A DNA stretch of 64,000 bases from Acidobacteriota bacterium (GTDB lineage Bacteria; Acidobacteriota; Vicinamibacteria; Marinacidobacterales; Marinacidobacteraceae). Numbering within the stretch: the first letter of the stretch is position 1; every line of letters begins with the position of its first letter. Shown here piece after piece: positions 35,411 through 44,665 of the stretch. Where the stretch lies: positions 1 through 64,000 of the forward strand of contig VXWI01000038.1 of NCBI GenBank assembly GCA_009835985.1, in the 5' to 3' direction. Both the position numbers and the translations under genes were made by a program. The notes beneath the pieces were generated by a model that saw only the letters and a program-made list of their open reading frames with translations, was not told the DNA's origin and made no database searches.

Positions 35411-37977
35411 TCCGGCTGCTGCTCCGGGCGGCGCCGGCCCGCTTTCGGGCGGCGCCCGCGCTGGGTCTGCTCCCGGTCCTGGCCATTGCGCTGGGCGCCG
35501 GGGCGGTGCTGTCGGTGCAGCTCGTGAACCGGGCGGCGCTCGAAACCCTCGACGCCAGTCTCGAGGTCATCTCCGCCGGCGCCGATCTCGTCGTCACCGG
35601 TCTCGTGGAGGAGGCCGGAAGCGTTCCGGACGAAGCGTGGTCCGCCACCCTTGCGATTCCGGGAGTCCGCCGGGCCGCGCCGGTGCTCCGCCTCGCCGGG
35701 CTGCGGGTGGGAACTCTCGACCGGGAGGCCTCGGTCCCCGCGTGGGGAGTGGACATGGTTTCGGGATCGTTCGATTTCACGGGCTCCGGGGGGGAGGAGG
35801 GGACTCTCGCTCCCGAGGTCTTCTTCGCCGGAGGCATCGTCCTCCCGCGGCGGGTTGCGGACCGGCTTGGCGTCGGACTGCTGGATCCGGTGTGGATCGG
35901 ATCCGATGGCGCGGGTCCGGGCAGCCGGCGGCCGACGCTGGTGGCGGGCACGTACCCCGGCGAAGAAGGACGCGCGTCCGCCTTCCTGGACCTCGCCTAC
36001 GCCCAGGCGCTCCGCGGACGGCCGGGTCTGGACCGGATCGAGTTGTCGGTGGCGGGAGGATCCGACGTCGAATCGATCCGGAGTGCGCTCGCCGCCCGGA
36101 TTCCCGGAGTCAGAATCGAGGAGAGCGGAACCCTGCGCGCGGAAGGGGCGGAACTCTTCTCGGCGTTCCGGCTGAATCTGCTCGCGCTCTCCGCCGTGAG
36201 CCTGCTGGTGGCCGCGTTCCTGGTTTACGCGAGCGTCCGCGCCGCGCTCGCCGCGCGCCGTCAGGAGATCGGCCTCTACCGGGCGCTCGGCGCCTCGGGC
36301 CGGCGCTTGGGGGTGCTGCTCCTCGGCGAGGTGTTTCTCATGGCGCTGGCCGGCGCGGCACTCGGCATCCCGGTGGGCGCCGTGGCCGCGGGCGCCTCGC
36401 TGGACCGCGTCAGCGCGACAATCTCGAACCTCTATCTGCTGGAGCGGATCGAGAGTCTGACGGTCGACCCGCAGGTCGTGGTCCTGGCCGGGGTCGTCGC
36501 GGTGGCGGCAGCCCTCGCCGGCGCGGCGCCGCAGGTGTTCGCGGAGGCGTCCCGCGCGCCGGTAACCCTGCTCGCCCCGGGACGCGCTTCGCTGTCCCCC
36601 GGGCGCCGCCGATTCTGGCTCCTCGGCCCGCCGGTCGCCGGGACGACGCTGATCGGAACTGCGGTGTGGGCGGCTCTCGATCCCGGGAGTTGGCCCGCAC
36701 TCGTGGGAAGCGGGTTCGGGGCCGCCGGCGCGCTGCTCGTCGGCGCCGCGCTTCTCCCGGACGCGGTGATCCGGCTGGCGGCGGGATTCCGGGCAGGGCA
36801 GAACTCCGCCGTGGGCCGGGGAATCCTCGCGGCCCTCCGCGAGCCCGGCTCTACGGGACCGCCGGCGGCGGCGCTGGTCGTGGCGGTCGCCATGCTGGTC
36901 GGGGTGAGTTCCCTGATCGGGAGCTTCCGGGCAACCCTCGATACCTGGCTGGGGGAAACACTGGCTGCGGACATCTACGTCTCGCGAGCCGGGGGAGCGG
37001 GCGGGGCGCGCTCGATCGCGTCCGAGCGCCGGGCGCTCTCCGCCGAGGCGCTGGCGGTCACGGCCGCGGATCCCGACGTTCGGGAGCGCGATCTGCTGCG
37101 GGCCCAGCGGGTCCGGCTCGAAGGGCGGCCGGTCGCCGTGCTGGGGGTGGACGCGGCCCTTCCCGCCGCCGGCGACCGCTTCTCCATTCTGGGAGATCGG
37201 AAGGCGGCGCTGGCCGGCTTCGAAGAGGGGGAACTCCTGGTGTCCGAGCCGCTGGCACGGCGGCTGGATCTCGGGGCCGGGGCCGCACTGCCGCTTCCCG
37301 CCGCGACCCCGGACCGTCCGCTCCGGGTCGCCGGGGTCTACCGCGACTACGGCAACGAACAGGGGGCGCTGTTCCTCGACCGGACGCTCATGAACTCCCT
37401 CTACCCGCCGGAGCCCGGGACACCGGCGCCCGTTCACGGCGCCGCCCTGTATCTCCGGGACGGGGCCGATCGGGCGGCGGCGGTCACCCGTCTGGAACGG
37501 GCGCTGGGGCCGAGCGCGAACGTGGTGGACAACGCCGCTCTCCGGTCACGGGCGCTCGACGTGTTCGACCAGACGATGGCGGTGACCGGGCTCCTGCGCG
37601 TCTTTGCGCTGGTGATCGCGGCGCTCGGGGTCGGACTCTTCCTCTGGACCCAGGTGCGCGAGCGGGCCCCGGAGGCGGCGCTCGAACGGGCGCTGGGAGC
37701 GAATCGCAGACAGGTGGCCTTCGGCTTCCTCGGCCGGACACTGGTGATCATCGGGATTGCGCTGCTCGTTGGCGGCGGCGCGGGCGCCGTGCTGACGCTG
37801 CTCCTGGTTCATGTCGTCAACCCACTGTGGTTCGGGTGGACCCTGACGCTCCACTGGCCGCTCGACGTCCTCGCGTCGCAGGCGGCCGCGGTCGTGCTGG
37901 CGGGCCTCCTTGCGGCGGTCCTTCCCGCGCGGTTGGCCTCGCGGGTGGATGCGACCGGCCTCCGCCAGGAGATCTGA
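35407..37977 (+). CDS. FtsX-like ABC permease, two fused FtsX domains
   Basis: The 856-residue permease starts at GTG 35407 inside the ATPase stop. About ten membrane segments are visible: LGLLPVLAIALGAGAVLSVQ at the start, then the first FtsX set (around residues 250-360 with LLALSAVSLLVAAFLVYASV), two middle segments near residues 400-440, and the second set (VTGLLRVFALVIAALGVGLF onward) at the end. A large periplasmic domain lies between. The layout equals AttF and AttG joined in one chain. It would export a lipoprotein or lipid-like cargo with the AttH-like protein that follows (TGATG overlap). Confidence 0.85.
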   Translation: MIRLLLRAAPARFRAAPALGLLPVLAIALGAGAVLSVQLVNRAALETLDASLEVISAGADLVVTGLVEEAGSVPDEAWSATLAIPGVRRAAPVLRLAGLRVGTLDREASVPAWGVDMVSGSFDFTGSGGEEGTLAPEVFFAGGIVLPRRVADRLGVGLLDPVWIGSDGAGPGSRRPTLVAGTYPGEEGRASAFLDLAYAQALRGRPGLDRIELSVAGGSDVESIRSALAARIPGVRIEESGTLRAEGAELFSAFRLNLLALSAVSLLVAAFLVYASVRAALAARRQEIGLYRALGASGRRLGVLLLGEVFLMALAGAALGIPVGAVAAGASLDRVSATISNLYLLERIESLTVDPQVVVLAGVVAVAAALAGAAPQVFAEASRAPVTLLAPGRASLSPGRRRFWLLGPPVAGTTLIGTAVWAALDPGSWPALVGSGFGAAGALLVGAALLPDAVIRLAAGFRAGQNSAVGRGILAALREPGSTGPPAAALVVAVAMLVGVSSLIGSFRATLDTWLGETLAADIYVSRAGGAGGARSIASERRALSAEALAVTAADPDVRERDLLRAQRVRLEGRPVAVLGVDAALPAAGDRFSILGDRKAALAGFEEGELLVSEPLARRLDLGAGAALPLPAATPDRPLRVAGVYRDYGNEQGALFLDRTLMNSLYPPEPGTPAPVHGAALYLRDGADRAAAVTRLERALGPSANVVDNAALRSRALDVFDQTMAVTGLLRVFALVIAALGVGLFLWTQVRERAPEAALERALGANRRQVAFGFLGRTLVIIGIALLVGGGAGAVLTLLLVHVVNPLWFGWTLTLHWPLDVLASQAAAVVLAGLLAAVLPARLASRVDATGLRQEI

Positions 37978-39983
37978 TGGTTCGTTCCATTCGGGTCGCG
38001 CTGTGCGCGGCGTTGCTCGCCCCGGCGCCGGTCGCGGCGCAGGAGTGGCAGCAGGCGGCGCCGGACTACCCGTGGGAGTTCCCGAACGATCACTGGGCTC
38101 ACGTCGGCTACCGGACCGAATGGTGGTATCTCGTCGGTTTCGCCGACACGGCGGACGGCGCCCGCCGCTTCGCCTGGCAGTTCACTCTGTTCCGCACCGG
38201 GTTGACGCTTGCCGCCCCCTCGGCCGCGCCTTCCTCCTGGGCAACGGGGCACGTAGCGATGGGGCACGCGGCGGTCGTCGACCTCGAGACCGGAGAGCGG
38301 GTCTTCACCCAGGCGGTCCACCGGGAGTCGCCCGGCCTGGCCCGTTTCGGAATCTTCCCGGACCCGGAAATCGCCTGGATGCGGGGGCCGCCAGGGACGT
38401 CCGAGCCGTGGTTCCTGGCCCACCGCGACGGTGCGTTCCATTTCGGCGCGGCGGACGCGGAACGCGGACTCCGCATGGAACTCAGCGCGGTTCCAACGCG
38501 CGCTCCCTGGTTCCACGGAGAGGCCGGGCATTCGCCGAAATCGGAGGGCGGGGCGGCCAGCTTCTACTACAGCCACCCGCGCCTCGAGGTGACCGGATCG
38601 GTCGGTCTCGGCGGTGCGAGTGTGGGAGTCGCCGGGAGCGGGTGGATGGACCGCGAGTTCGGCTCGAGCTGGCTTGCCGCCGATCAGACGGGGTGGGACT
38701 GGTTCGGCCTGAACCTGGAGGACGGCCGCGACGTGATGCTCTACCTGCTGCGGCGCAGCGACGGCTCGCTGTCCTATGCCGACGGCACGCTGCGCGACGC
38801 CGACGGGCACACAAGCCGCAGGGTTCGAGGCGCGGATGTCGAAGTCCTCGAAACCTGGATGCCGCCCGATCTCGCCGCGAACGTGGAGAACGCTCGCCCC
38901 TATCCGGCCGGTTGGCGCGTTCGCCTCCCCGGGGAAGACCTCGATCTGCTCGTCCGGCCGCTCCTCCCGGACCAGGAAAACCGCCGTCCCGCCGGCCAGG
39001 CCGGACCCGACATCCCCTATTGGGAGGGAGCCGTCCGGGTCGAAGCCGCCGGTTCCGGAGCCGCCGGAGTTCCTCCGGGCCGCGGCTTCGTCGAACTCAC
39101 CGGATACCGGTCCGACCTGGCCCTGGCCGGCCTTGCCCCGGATACAATCGAAGGCTCATCCGATGCCCGCGAAGGGAGGCAAGACACCATGATGCAAGGC
39201 CTGATGGACGGCGTGACCTTCATATTCCGCTGGCTCCACATCTTCGTGGGGATCATCTGGATCGGCCACCTCTACTTCTTCAACTTCGTGAACGCCCAGA
39301 TGACCGCCAAGCTCGACGGCGCCACGAAGGCGAAGGTGGTGCCCGAACTCATGCCGCGGGCCCTCTACTGGTTCCGGTGGGGCGCCGCCTGGACCTGGAT
39401 CACCGGCGTCGTGCTGCTCCTGCTCGTCTTCTGGCACGGCGGCCTGATGTTCGATCCGGGCGACGGCTGGGGTGGCGGGGCCATCGCGATGGCGCTGATC
39501 ACCTTCGTCGCGGTCTTCGTCTACGACGCCCTCTGGAACAGCGGCCTGAAGTCCAACGTGCGGGCGGCAACCATCGTCTCCTTCCTGCTGCTCGCGGTCA
39601 CCGTGTTCCTCTTCGTCGAGGTCGGCGCCTTCACGCCCCGGGCGGTGCTGATCCACACCGGCGCCATGTTCGGAACCATGATGGCCTTCAACGTCTGGTT
39701 CCGCATCTGGCCGGCCCAGCAGCGGATCATCGCGGCGGTGAAGGCAGGCGAAGCCCCGGCCGCCGCCGACCCGGCGCTCGCCGGGCTGCGCTCGAAGCAC
39801 AACACCTACATGTCGCTGCCGCTCCTCTGGGCGATGGCGAACGAGCACGCCACGCCGTTCTTCGGCGGCAACTTCGGGATCCCCGGCGACTACTACTGGG
39901 TAGCCTGGCTGCTGATCGTGGCGATCGCGTGGCACGTCATCTTCCAGTGCTACCGGATCGCCGGCCGCGTCTCGGGGATGTAG
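37977..39983 (+). CDS. AttH/CrtC lipocalin-like exported domain fused in frame to a PuuD-like membrane domain
   Basis: One uninterrupted frame of 668 codons starts at ATG 37977 (overlapping the permease stop). Residues 1-22 are a signal peptide. Residues 25-395 are an AttH/hydroxyneurosporene-hydratase-like lipocalin domain (YRTEWWYLVGFAD, SGWMDREFGSSWL, GWDWFGLNLEDGRDVMLYLL). From residue 405 it is a urate-oxidase-N (PuuD-like) domain of about seven membrane helices with conserved histidines (FRWLHIFVGIIWIGHLYFF, LIHTGAMFGTMMAFNVWF, WVAWLLIVAIAWHVIFQCYR), without the cytochrome c tail of full PuuD. A strong GGGAGG site and ATG at 39189 lie at the junction, so the membrane domain (264 residues) may also be made alone. 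The fusion is unusual. Confidence 0.8.
   Translation: MVRSIRVALCAALLAPAPVAAQEWQQAAPDYPWEFPNDHWAHVGYRTEWWYLVGFADTADGARRFAWQFTLFRTGLTLAAPSAAPSSWATGHVAMGHAAVVDLETGERVFTQAVHRESPGLARFGIFPDPEIAWMRGPPGTSEPWFLAHRDGAFHFGAADAERGLRMELSAVPTRAPWFHGEAGHSPKSEGGAASFYYSHPRLEVTGSVGLGGASVGVAGSGWMDREFGSSWLAADQTGWDWFGLNLEDGRDVMLYLLRRSDGSLSYADGTLRDADGHTSRRVRGADVEVLETWMPPDLAANVENARPYPAGWRVRLPGEDLDLLVRPLLPDQENRRPAGQAGPDIPYWEGAVRVEAAGSGAAGVPPGRGFVELTGYRSDLALAGLAPDTIEGSSDAREGRQDTMMQGLMDGVTFIFRWLHIFVGIIWIGHLYFFNFVNAQMTAKLDGATKAKVVPELMPRALYWFRWGAAWTWITGVVLLLLVFWHGGLMFDPGDGWGGGAIAMALITFVAVFVYDALWNSGLKSNVRAATIVSFLLLAVTVFLFVEVGAFTPRAVLIHTGAMFGTMMAFNVWFRIWPAQQRIIAAVKAGEAPAAADPALAGLRSKHNTYMSLPLLWAMANEHATPFFGGNFGIPGDYYWVAWLLIVAIAWHVIFQCYRIAGRVSGM
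39174..39191 (+). promoter_or_regulatory. ribosome-binding site and start codon inside the AttH-PuuD fusion
   Basis: GGGAGG at 39174-39179 is nine bases before ATG 39189, followed by a second ATG at 39192. This is a better initiation site than the overlapping one at 37977. It indicates either a former separate gene joined by loss of an upstream stop, or a gene still translated both as a fusion and as a separate PuuD-like protein. TACAAT at 39143-39148 resembles a -10 box but lacks a matching -35. Confidence 0.45.
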
Positions 39984-40287
39984 GGGCCTGACGGTCCGGG
40001 CGTCAGGTTCCACCTCGGTCCTGACCCCGTTGCCTTCCGCCGACTGGCTCAACCGCATTGGGATAGCGACGGTCTTGTCCGTGATTGACCAGGTCGTCGG
40101 CATATTTCCGGCAAAACTGCCGTCGAGGTTTGCGAATGTGCCGACGGACCGCGCCGATTCGATGCGAACTCCCTCCCGCCCGAACCGGAAGGTCGGCACT
40201 TCCGATACGGTGGCACGTCCGTCCGCTGCCCCATGCCGGCCCGGACGCGAAACCGGACGCGAAAGACGACAACGAGGAAACACGACG
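39984..40287 (+). other. intergenic region after the Att module, with terminator-like hairpin
   Basis: CCTGACG (39987-39993), a 7-base loop and CGTCAGG (40001-40007) form a perfect stem right after the stop and may terminate the cox-Att run, although no T-run follows. The rest up to 40287 shows no credible gene. The promoter of the tct-prpD genes should be here; no clear -35/-10 pair was found. Confidence 0.4.
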
Positions 40288-41262
40288 ATGGCGCGTGGGT
40301 GGCTCCGCCGGCTCGCGGTTTTGGCGGGCATCGGACTGATCGCGTGCGGCGCGGCTCCGGAAGAGGCCCGATTCCCCAGCGGTCCCATCCAGATCGTCTC
40401 CTGGGCCACTCCCGGCGGGCCGAGCGATCTTCTCGCCCGGGCGCTCGCCGAGGCGGCGCCGGACCATTTCGACGGGCAACGGGTGACGGTCATGACCCGG
40501 CAGGGCGGGGCCGGGGCCGCGGGAATGCAGTATCTGAGGGGCCGCGCCGGCGATCCGCACGTGCTCGGCGTCTTCACGGCGAGCGGCACGGTGAACATGG
40601 CTACGGGGCGGATTCCGTTCGCTCCCGGCGACTTCACGCCCATCCTCAGGATTCAGGTCGATCCGTTCCTGGTCGCGGTGCGGGACGACAGCCCCTTCCA
40701 CACTCTCGAGAATCTCTTCGAAACCGCCCGGATGCGGCCGGGCGCAGTCTCGATGTCCGGATTCGGGGCCGCTTCCGCGCACTTCCTCGGTTTCCAGCGG
40801 CTGCGGGCCGCCGCGGGAGCCCCGGACATCCGCTGGATCGCCTACGCGGGGTCGGGGGACGCCGTGGTCGCGGCGCTCGGCGGCCACACCGACGCGGTCC
40901 ACACCAACTACAACATCGTGCGCGAGCACCTGCGCGCCGGGACCATGCGCGTCCTCGCGGTGGCGCTCCCGCTGACGGCGTTGCGCGACACGCCGGTGTA
41001 TCGGGACGCGGGCTACGACCTCGCGCCCGTCCATTGGCGCGGCGTGGTCGGTCCGCCGGGACTCTCGCCCGAGGTCCGGGCCGATCTCCGGGATCGGCTG
41101 CTGGCCACCATCCGGGCCGCGGGCTTTCAGGAGTACATGGCCCGGGCCTCGATGGAATACGCGGTCATGGACGATTCCGATGCCTTTGGGCACTGGATCG
41201 CCGAGGAAGTCGAAACCAGTCGCGCGCTTCTCGGCCGGCTCGGACTGCTCGTGAATGAGTGA
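40288..41262 (+). CDS. tctC: TctC-like solute-binding lipoprotein of a tripartite tricarboxylate transporter
   Basis: The 324-residue protein starts at ATG 40288, preceded by ACGAGGA. Its signal ends in LIACG, a lipobox, so it is probably lipid-anchored instead of freely periplasmic. The binding-protein fold shows VSWATPGGPSDLLARALAEA, then VTVMTRQGGAGAAGMQYLRG and GVFTASGTVNMATG, the usual Bug/TctC pattern for binding di- and tricarboxylates. The exact ligand cannot be read from sequence; the neighbouring MmgE/PrpD gene suggests a methylcitrate-like or related acid. The stop overlaps tctB. Confidence 0.85.
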   Translation: MARGWLRRLAVLAGIGLIACGAAPEEARFPSGPIQIVSWATPGGPSDLLARALAEAAPDHFDGQRVTVMTRQGGAGAAGMQYLRGRAGDPHVLGVFTASGTVNMATGRIPFAPGDFTPILRIQVDPFLVAVRDDSPFHTLENLFETARMRPGAVSMSGFGAASAHFLGFQRLRAAAGAPDIRWIAYAGSGDAVVAALGGHTDAVHTNYNIVREHLRAGTMRVLAVALPLTALRDTPVYRDAGYDLAPVHWRGVVGPPGLSPEVRADLRDRLLATIRAAGFQEYMARASMEYAVMDDSDAFGHWIAEEVETSRALLGRLGLLVNE

Positions 41263-41692
41263 CCACCGTTCGGCCGCTTTCGTCGAGGCTGGACTGCTCG
41301 CCCTCGTCGGGGCGGGAGTGCTCGTCGATGCCCGGGGCTATCCGGCTCCGCTCATCGAGGGCGTGCCGGGGCCGGCGTTCTTCCCCGGCCTCGTCGCGGC
41401 CCTCCTGATCGTCTGCGCCGGTGTCCTCGCGCTCCGGCCCGGACAGGCAACCGGCAATGCACCCCGGACCGCAGGTGGAGTCTTCCGGCTCCTGGGAGCG
41501 ACGCTCTGGATCGCGGGTTTCCTCGCGGTGCTGCCGTTGATCGGGCACCTGGCGGCACTCCCTCCGTTGGTCCTGGGCCTGATGTGGCTCTCCGGCGAGC
41601 GCTCGCCGTGGATCCTGGTCGCGGTCTCGCTGGCGTTCGGCGGATTCGTCCACCTGCTGTTCGTGGTCACCCTCGGGGTGCCGCTGCCGTGA
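41255..41692 (+). CDS. tctB: TctB small membrane subunit of the tripartite tricarboxylate transporter
   Basis: This 145-residue protein has four hydrophobic segments (AGLLALVGAGVLVDARGY, FFPGLVAALLIVCAGVLALR, LLGATLWIAGFLAVLPLIG, ILVAVSLAFGGFVHLLFVV), the standard TctB layout, including the periplasmic PGPAFFP turn. Its ATG overlaps the tctC end by eight bases and its TGA overlaps the tctA GTG. TctB pairs with TctA to form the permease. Confidence 0.85.
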   Translation: MSDHRSAAFVEAGLLALVGAGVLVDARGYPAPLIEGVPGPAFFPGLVAALLIVCAGVLALRPGQATGNAPRTAGGVFRLLGATLWIAGFLAVLPLIGHLAALPPLVLGLMWLSGERSPWILVAVSLAFGGFVHLLFVVTLGVPLP

Positions 41693-43173
41693 CCGGCTTC
41701 GCGGAAGGCCTCGCGACCGCGCTCGAGCCCGCGAATCTCGCGGCGCTGCTCGGGGGCAGCCTCCTCGGGGTGTTCGCCGGGGCCGTGCCGGGACTCAGTT
41801 CCACGGTCGGACTCGCGCTCGTCCTTCCGGTCACCTTCGCTCTGGAGCCGACGCCGGCGCTCCTCATGATGATCTCCATCTACATGGCGGCGGAGTACGG
41901 CGGCTCGATCACCGCGATCGCCATCGGGGTGCCCGGCAGTTCCCCGGCGCTCGCCACGACCTTCGACGGGTACGCGATGACCCGCCGGGGGGAGGCGGGC
42001 AGGGCGTTCGGAATCTCGCTCTTCGCATCCATGAGCGGCGGGATCCTCGGAACGCTGCTACTGGTGGTGGCGCTCGGACCTCTCTCCCGGGCCGCCATCG
42101 CCTTCGGCCCGCCCGAGTACTTCGGTCTCGGGGTGTTCGGTCTGGCCATCGTCGCGAACCTCGTCGGCAGGGATCCGCTCAGGGGGATCATCAGCGCGCT
42201 GATCGGCCTGGTCGCCTTCCTGGTGGGCCTCGACGTGCTCACCGGGGCTCCGCGCCTGACCCTCGGCTCGACGATGCTGATGGACGGACTCGGGCTCGTG
42301 CCCATGCTGATCGGCTTCTTCGCGATTGCGGAAGCACTGAACGGATTGGCCGGCCACCGCGCGGAGGTGGAGGGAACCGCGGGCATGCGGGGGGCACTCC
42401 CGGCTCTTCGGGACCTCTTCCGCCTCTGGCGACCCGTTCTTCGCGGTTCCGCCATCGGCGGCATCATCGGTGCGATCCCGGGGGCCGGCGCGACGATCGC
42501 CTCCATCGTGGCCTGGAACGAGGAGCGCCGGGTGTCCGGCGCACCGGAACGCTTCGGTACCGGAGAACCGGCGGGAATCGCGGCGCCGGAGGCCGCCAAC
42601 AACGCCTGCGTGGGTGCGGCCATGATCCCGCTGCTGGCGCTTGGAATCCCCGGTTCGGCGAGCGCCGCGGTGCTCCTCGGCGGGTTGACGGTCCAGGGCG
42701 TGGCTCCCGGACCTCTGCTGATGACCGAACAGGCATCGCTGGTTTACGCGCTCTACGCGGGATTCATCGTGGCGGTGGTGTTCATGCTGGCGGTGGGACG
42801 TCTCGGCATCCCGCTCTGGGTGCGGGTGGTGAGCCTCCGTCCGCAGATCCTGATGCCACTCGTGGTCGCCGTCTCGCTGATCGGCGCCTTCGTCCTCCGG
42901 GGAAACCTTGCGGACGCCTGGTTCGCTCTCTTCTTCGGGATGGTCGGGTTCCTCATGCTGCGCCGCGGGTATCCGCTCGCCCCCGCGGTCCTCGGTCTGA
43001 TCCTCGGACCGATGGTGGAGACGAACTACCGGCGGGCGCTGGCGCTCTCGTCGGGCTCGCACACGGTCTTCCTCGAGAGCCCGATCAGCCTCGTTCTGAT
43101 CGGGCTCGCCGTGATCAGCTTCGCGGCGCCGGCGCTCCGGAGCCGGCTGCGGCTCGGGAGGGGAGGGGCGTGA
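41689..43173 (+). CDS. tctA: TctA large permease subunit of the tripartite tricarboxylate transporter
   Basis: TctA is the large pore-forming subunit with about 12 helices. The 494-residue protein starts at GTG 41689 (GTGA overlap with tctB) and has the family motif GAVPGLSSTVGLALVLPVTF near residue 30 and its second copy GAIPGAGATIASIVAWNEE in the middle, plus YGGSITAIAIGVPGS. The frame is open upstream to 41584 but that part overlaps tctB. Together the three genes give uptake of an organic acid driven by ions. Confidence 0.9.
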   Translation: MTGFAEGLATALEPANLAALLGGSLLGVFAGAVPGLSSTVGLALVLPVTFALEPTPALLMMISIYMAAEYGGSITAIAIGVPGSSPALATTFDGYAMTRRGEAGRAFGISLFASMSGGILGTLLLVVALGPLSRAAIAFGPPEYFGLGVFGLAIVANLVGRDPLRGIISALIGLVAFLVGLDVLTGAPRLTLGSTMLMDGLGLVPMLIGFFAIAEALNGLAGHRAEVEGTAGMRGALPALRDLFRLWRPVLRGSAIGGIIGAIPGAGATIASIVAWNEERRVSGAPERFGTGEPAGIAAPEAANNACVGAAMIPLLALGIPGSASAAVLLGGLTVQGVAPGPLLMTEQASLVYALYAGFIVAVVFMLAVGRLGIPLWVRVVSLRPQILMPLVVAVSLIGAFVLRGNLADAWFALFFGMVGFLMLRRGYPLAPAVLGLILGPMVETNYRRALALSSGSHTVFLESPISLVLIGLAVISFAAPALRSRLRLGRGGA

Positions 43174-43267
43174 ACAAGACCTCCCGGCATCGCGTTCGGC
43201 GCCCCATTCGGCTTCCCTTACCCTTTCCGCCGCAAAACGTCGGCGCCCATCGGAGGAAACAGGACCA

Positions 43268-44665
43268 GTGAGCGAAACCGCGACCGTGATCGACTTCATC
43301 CTCGAAACGACGATCGAGGACCTTCCGGACGAGCTCCTCGTGGAAGGCCGGCGCTGCATCACCGACGGCGTGGGCGTCATGCTCGCCGGCTCCACCGACG
43401 CCTGTTCGCGAATCGTTCAGGAGCAGATCGCGGGGCAGGGGGGAAACCCGGAGGCCACGATCCTGGGGTCCGCCGGGTTGCGGGCGCCGGCTTCGCTGGC
43501 GGCGCGCGCCAACGGAACGGCGGGTCATGCGCCCGACTTCGACGACACGCAGCTCTCGAACGCGCCCGACCGGATCTTCGGGCTGCTCACCCATCCCACG
43601 GTGGCGCCGCTGGCCGCGGGCCTCGCGGTCGCCGAGCGGGAGGGCGCCACCGGGACCGAACTCCTCGAGGCGTTCCTGATCGGCTTCGAGGTGGAGTGCA
43701 AGATCTCCGAGGCCATCCATCCTCGCCACTACATGGAGGGGTTCCACTCGACAGCCACCGTAGGCGCCATGGGGGCGGCGGCGACGGCGGCGAAGCTGGC
43801 CGGAGTGACCCGGGGAGAGCTGGCGATGGCGCTCGGGATCACCGCGAGCCTTGCGTCCGGGATCCGGCTCGGCTTCGGCACGATGACGAAGCCGCTGCAC
43901 GCCGGCCGGGCCGCCGAGAACGGGGTCCTCGCGGTCGATCTCGCGGCGCGTGGCTATACCTCCGGCCACGACGCGCTCGAGGCCCCCTGGGGCTTTTTCC
44001 GGGTGTTCGGGGGCGGCTTCGACCCGGAGCGGCTGAACCTCGGCGACCCCTACACGCTCCTCGACCCCGGTGTTTCCGTGAAGATGTTCCCCTGCGGCAG
44101 CCTCAGCCACCCGAGCCTCGCCGCGATCCTGGAGCTCGTCCGAACCCACGATCTGGCTCCGGGAGACATCGGCCGGATCAAGTTCCGGGCGGGACGGAAC
44201 ATTCTCAATCCGCTCCGCTACCTGGATCCCCAAAACGCTCTCGAGGCAAAGTTCTCCATCCCGTTCCTGCTGGCGAGCGCGGTGCTCCGGCGCCGCGTCG
44301 GGCTCGCCGAGTTCTCGGACGATTTCGTCTGTTCGCCCGAGGTGGTGGACATGATGCGGCGGGTCTCGGTGGAGTTCGACCCCGGGATCGACGCCCGGGG
44401 CTATGACCGGATGCGCAGCGCCATGGACGTGACGCTCAGGAACGGCTCGGTGCTCACCGTCGAGGCCGACATCTATCCCGGGGGGCCGGAGCGGCCGCTC
44501 ACGCGGGACGAGCTGCGGGCGAAATTCCGGGACTGCGCCGCCGGTGCGCTCTCCCCGGACCGGATCGAGGAGGCACTCATGCAGGTCGAACGGGTGGACG
44601 AGGCGCCAGGGGTCAGCGATCTCGCCGGCGCCCTCTCGGGTGTTCCCGCCGGAGCGCCGGCATGA
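43268..44665 (+). CDS. MmgE/PrpD family protein (2-methylcitrate or iminodisuccinate-related dehydratase/epimerase)
   Basis: The MmgE/PrpD family includes 2-methylcitrate dehydratase and cis-aconitate decarboxylase. The 465-residue protein shows AGHAPDFDDTQLSN, then HPTVAPLAAGLAVAER, HSTATVGAMGAAATAAKLAG and MTKPLHAGRAAENGVLA, all standard for the fold. The start is GTG 43268 with GGAGGA at 43252-43257. It follows the carboxylate transporter genes, so it may act on what they import. The precise reaction cannot be assigned; no methylcitrate synthase is seen here. Confidence 0.85.
   Translation: MSETATVIDFILETTIEDLPDELLVEGRRCITDGVGVMLAGSTDACSRIVQEQIAGQGGNPEATILGSAGLRAPASLAARANGTAGHAPDFDDTQLSNAPDRIFGLLTHPTVAPLAAGLAVAEREGATGTELLEAFLIGFEVECKISEAIHPRHYMEGFHSTATVGAMGAAATAAKLAGVTRGELAMALGITASLASGIRLGFGTMTKPLHAGRAAENGVLAVDLAARGYTSGHDALEAPWGFFRVFGGGFDPERLNLGDPYTLLDPGVSVKMFPCGSLSHPSLAAILELVRTHDLAPGDIGRIKFRAGRNILNPLRYLDPQNALEAKFSIPFLLASAVLRRRVGLAEFSDDFVCSPEVVDMMRRVSVEFDPGIDARGYDRMRSAMDVTLRNGSVLTVEADIYPGGPERPLTRDELRAKFRDCAAGALSPDRIEEALMQVERVDEAPGVSDLAGALSGVPAGAPA

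Noticed and set aside
34978-37437. Antisense frame of about 820 codons opposite the ABC genes
   Set aside because: No domain, extreme arginine/proline content, and it runs against a well-supported permease.
35145-37976. Long plus-strand frame of about 940 codons ahead of the AttH domain
   Set aside because: It overlaps the FtsX permease in another frame, has no signal or domain of its own and only becomes coding from ATG 37977.
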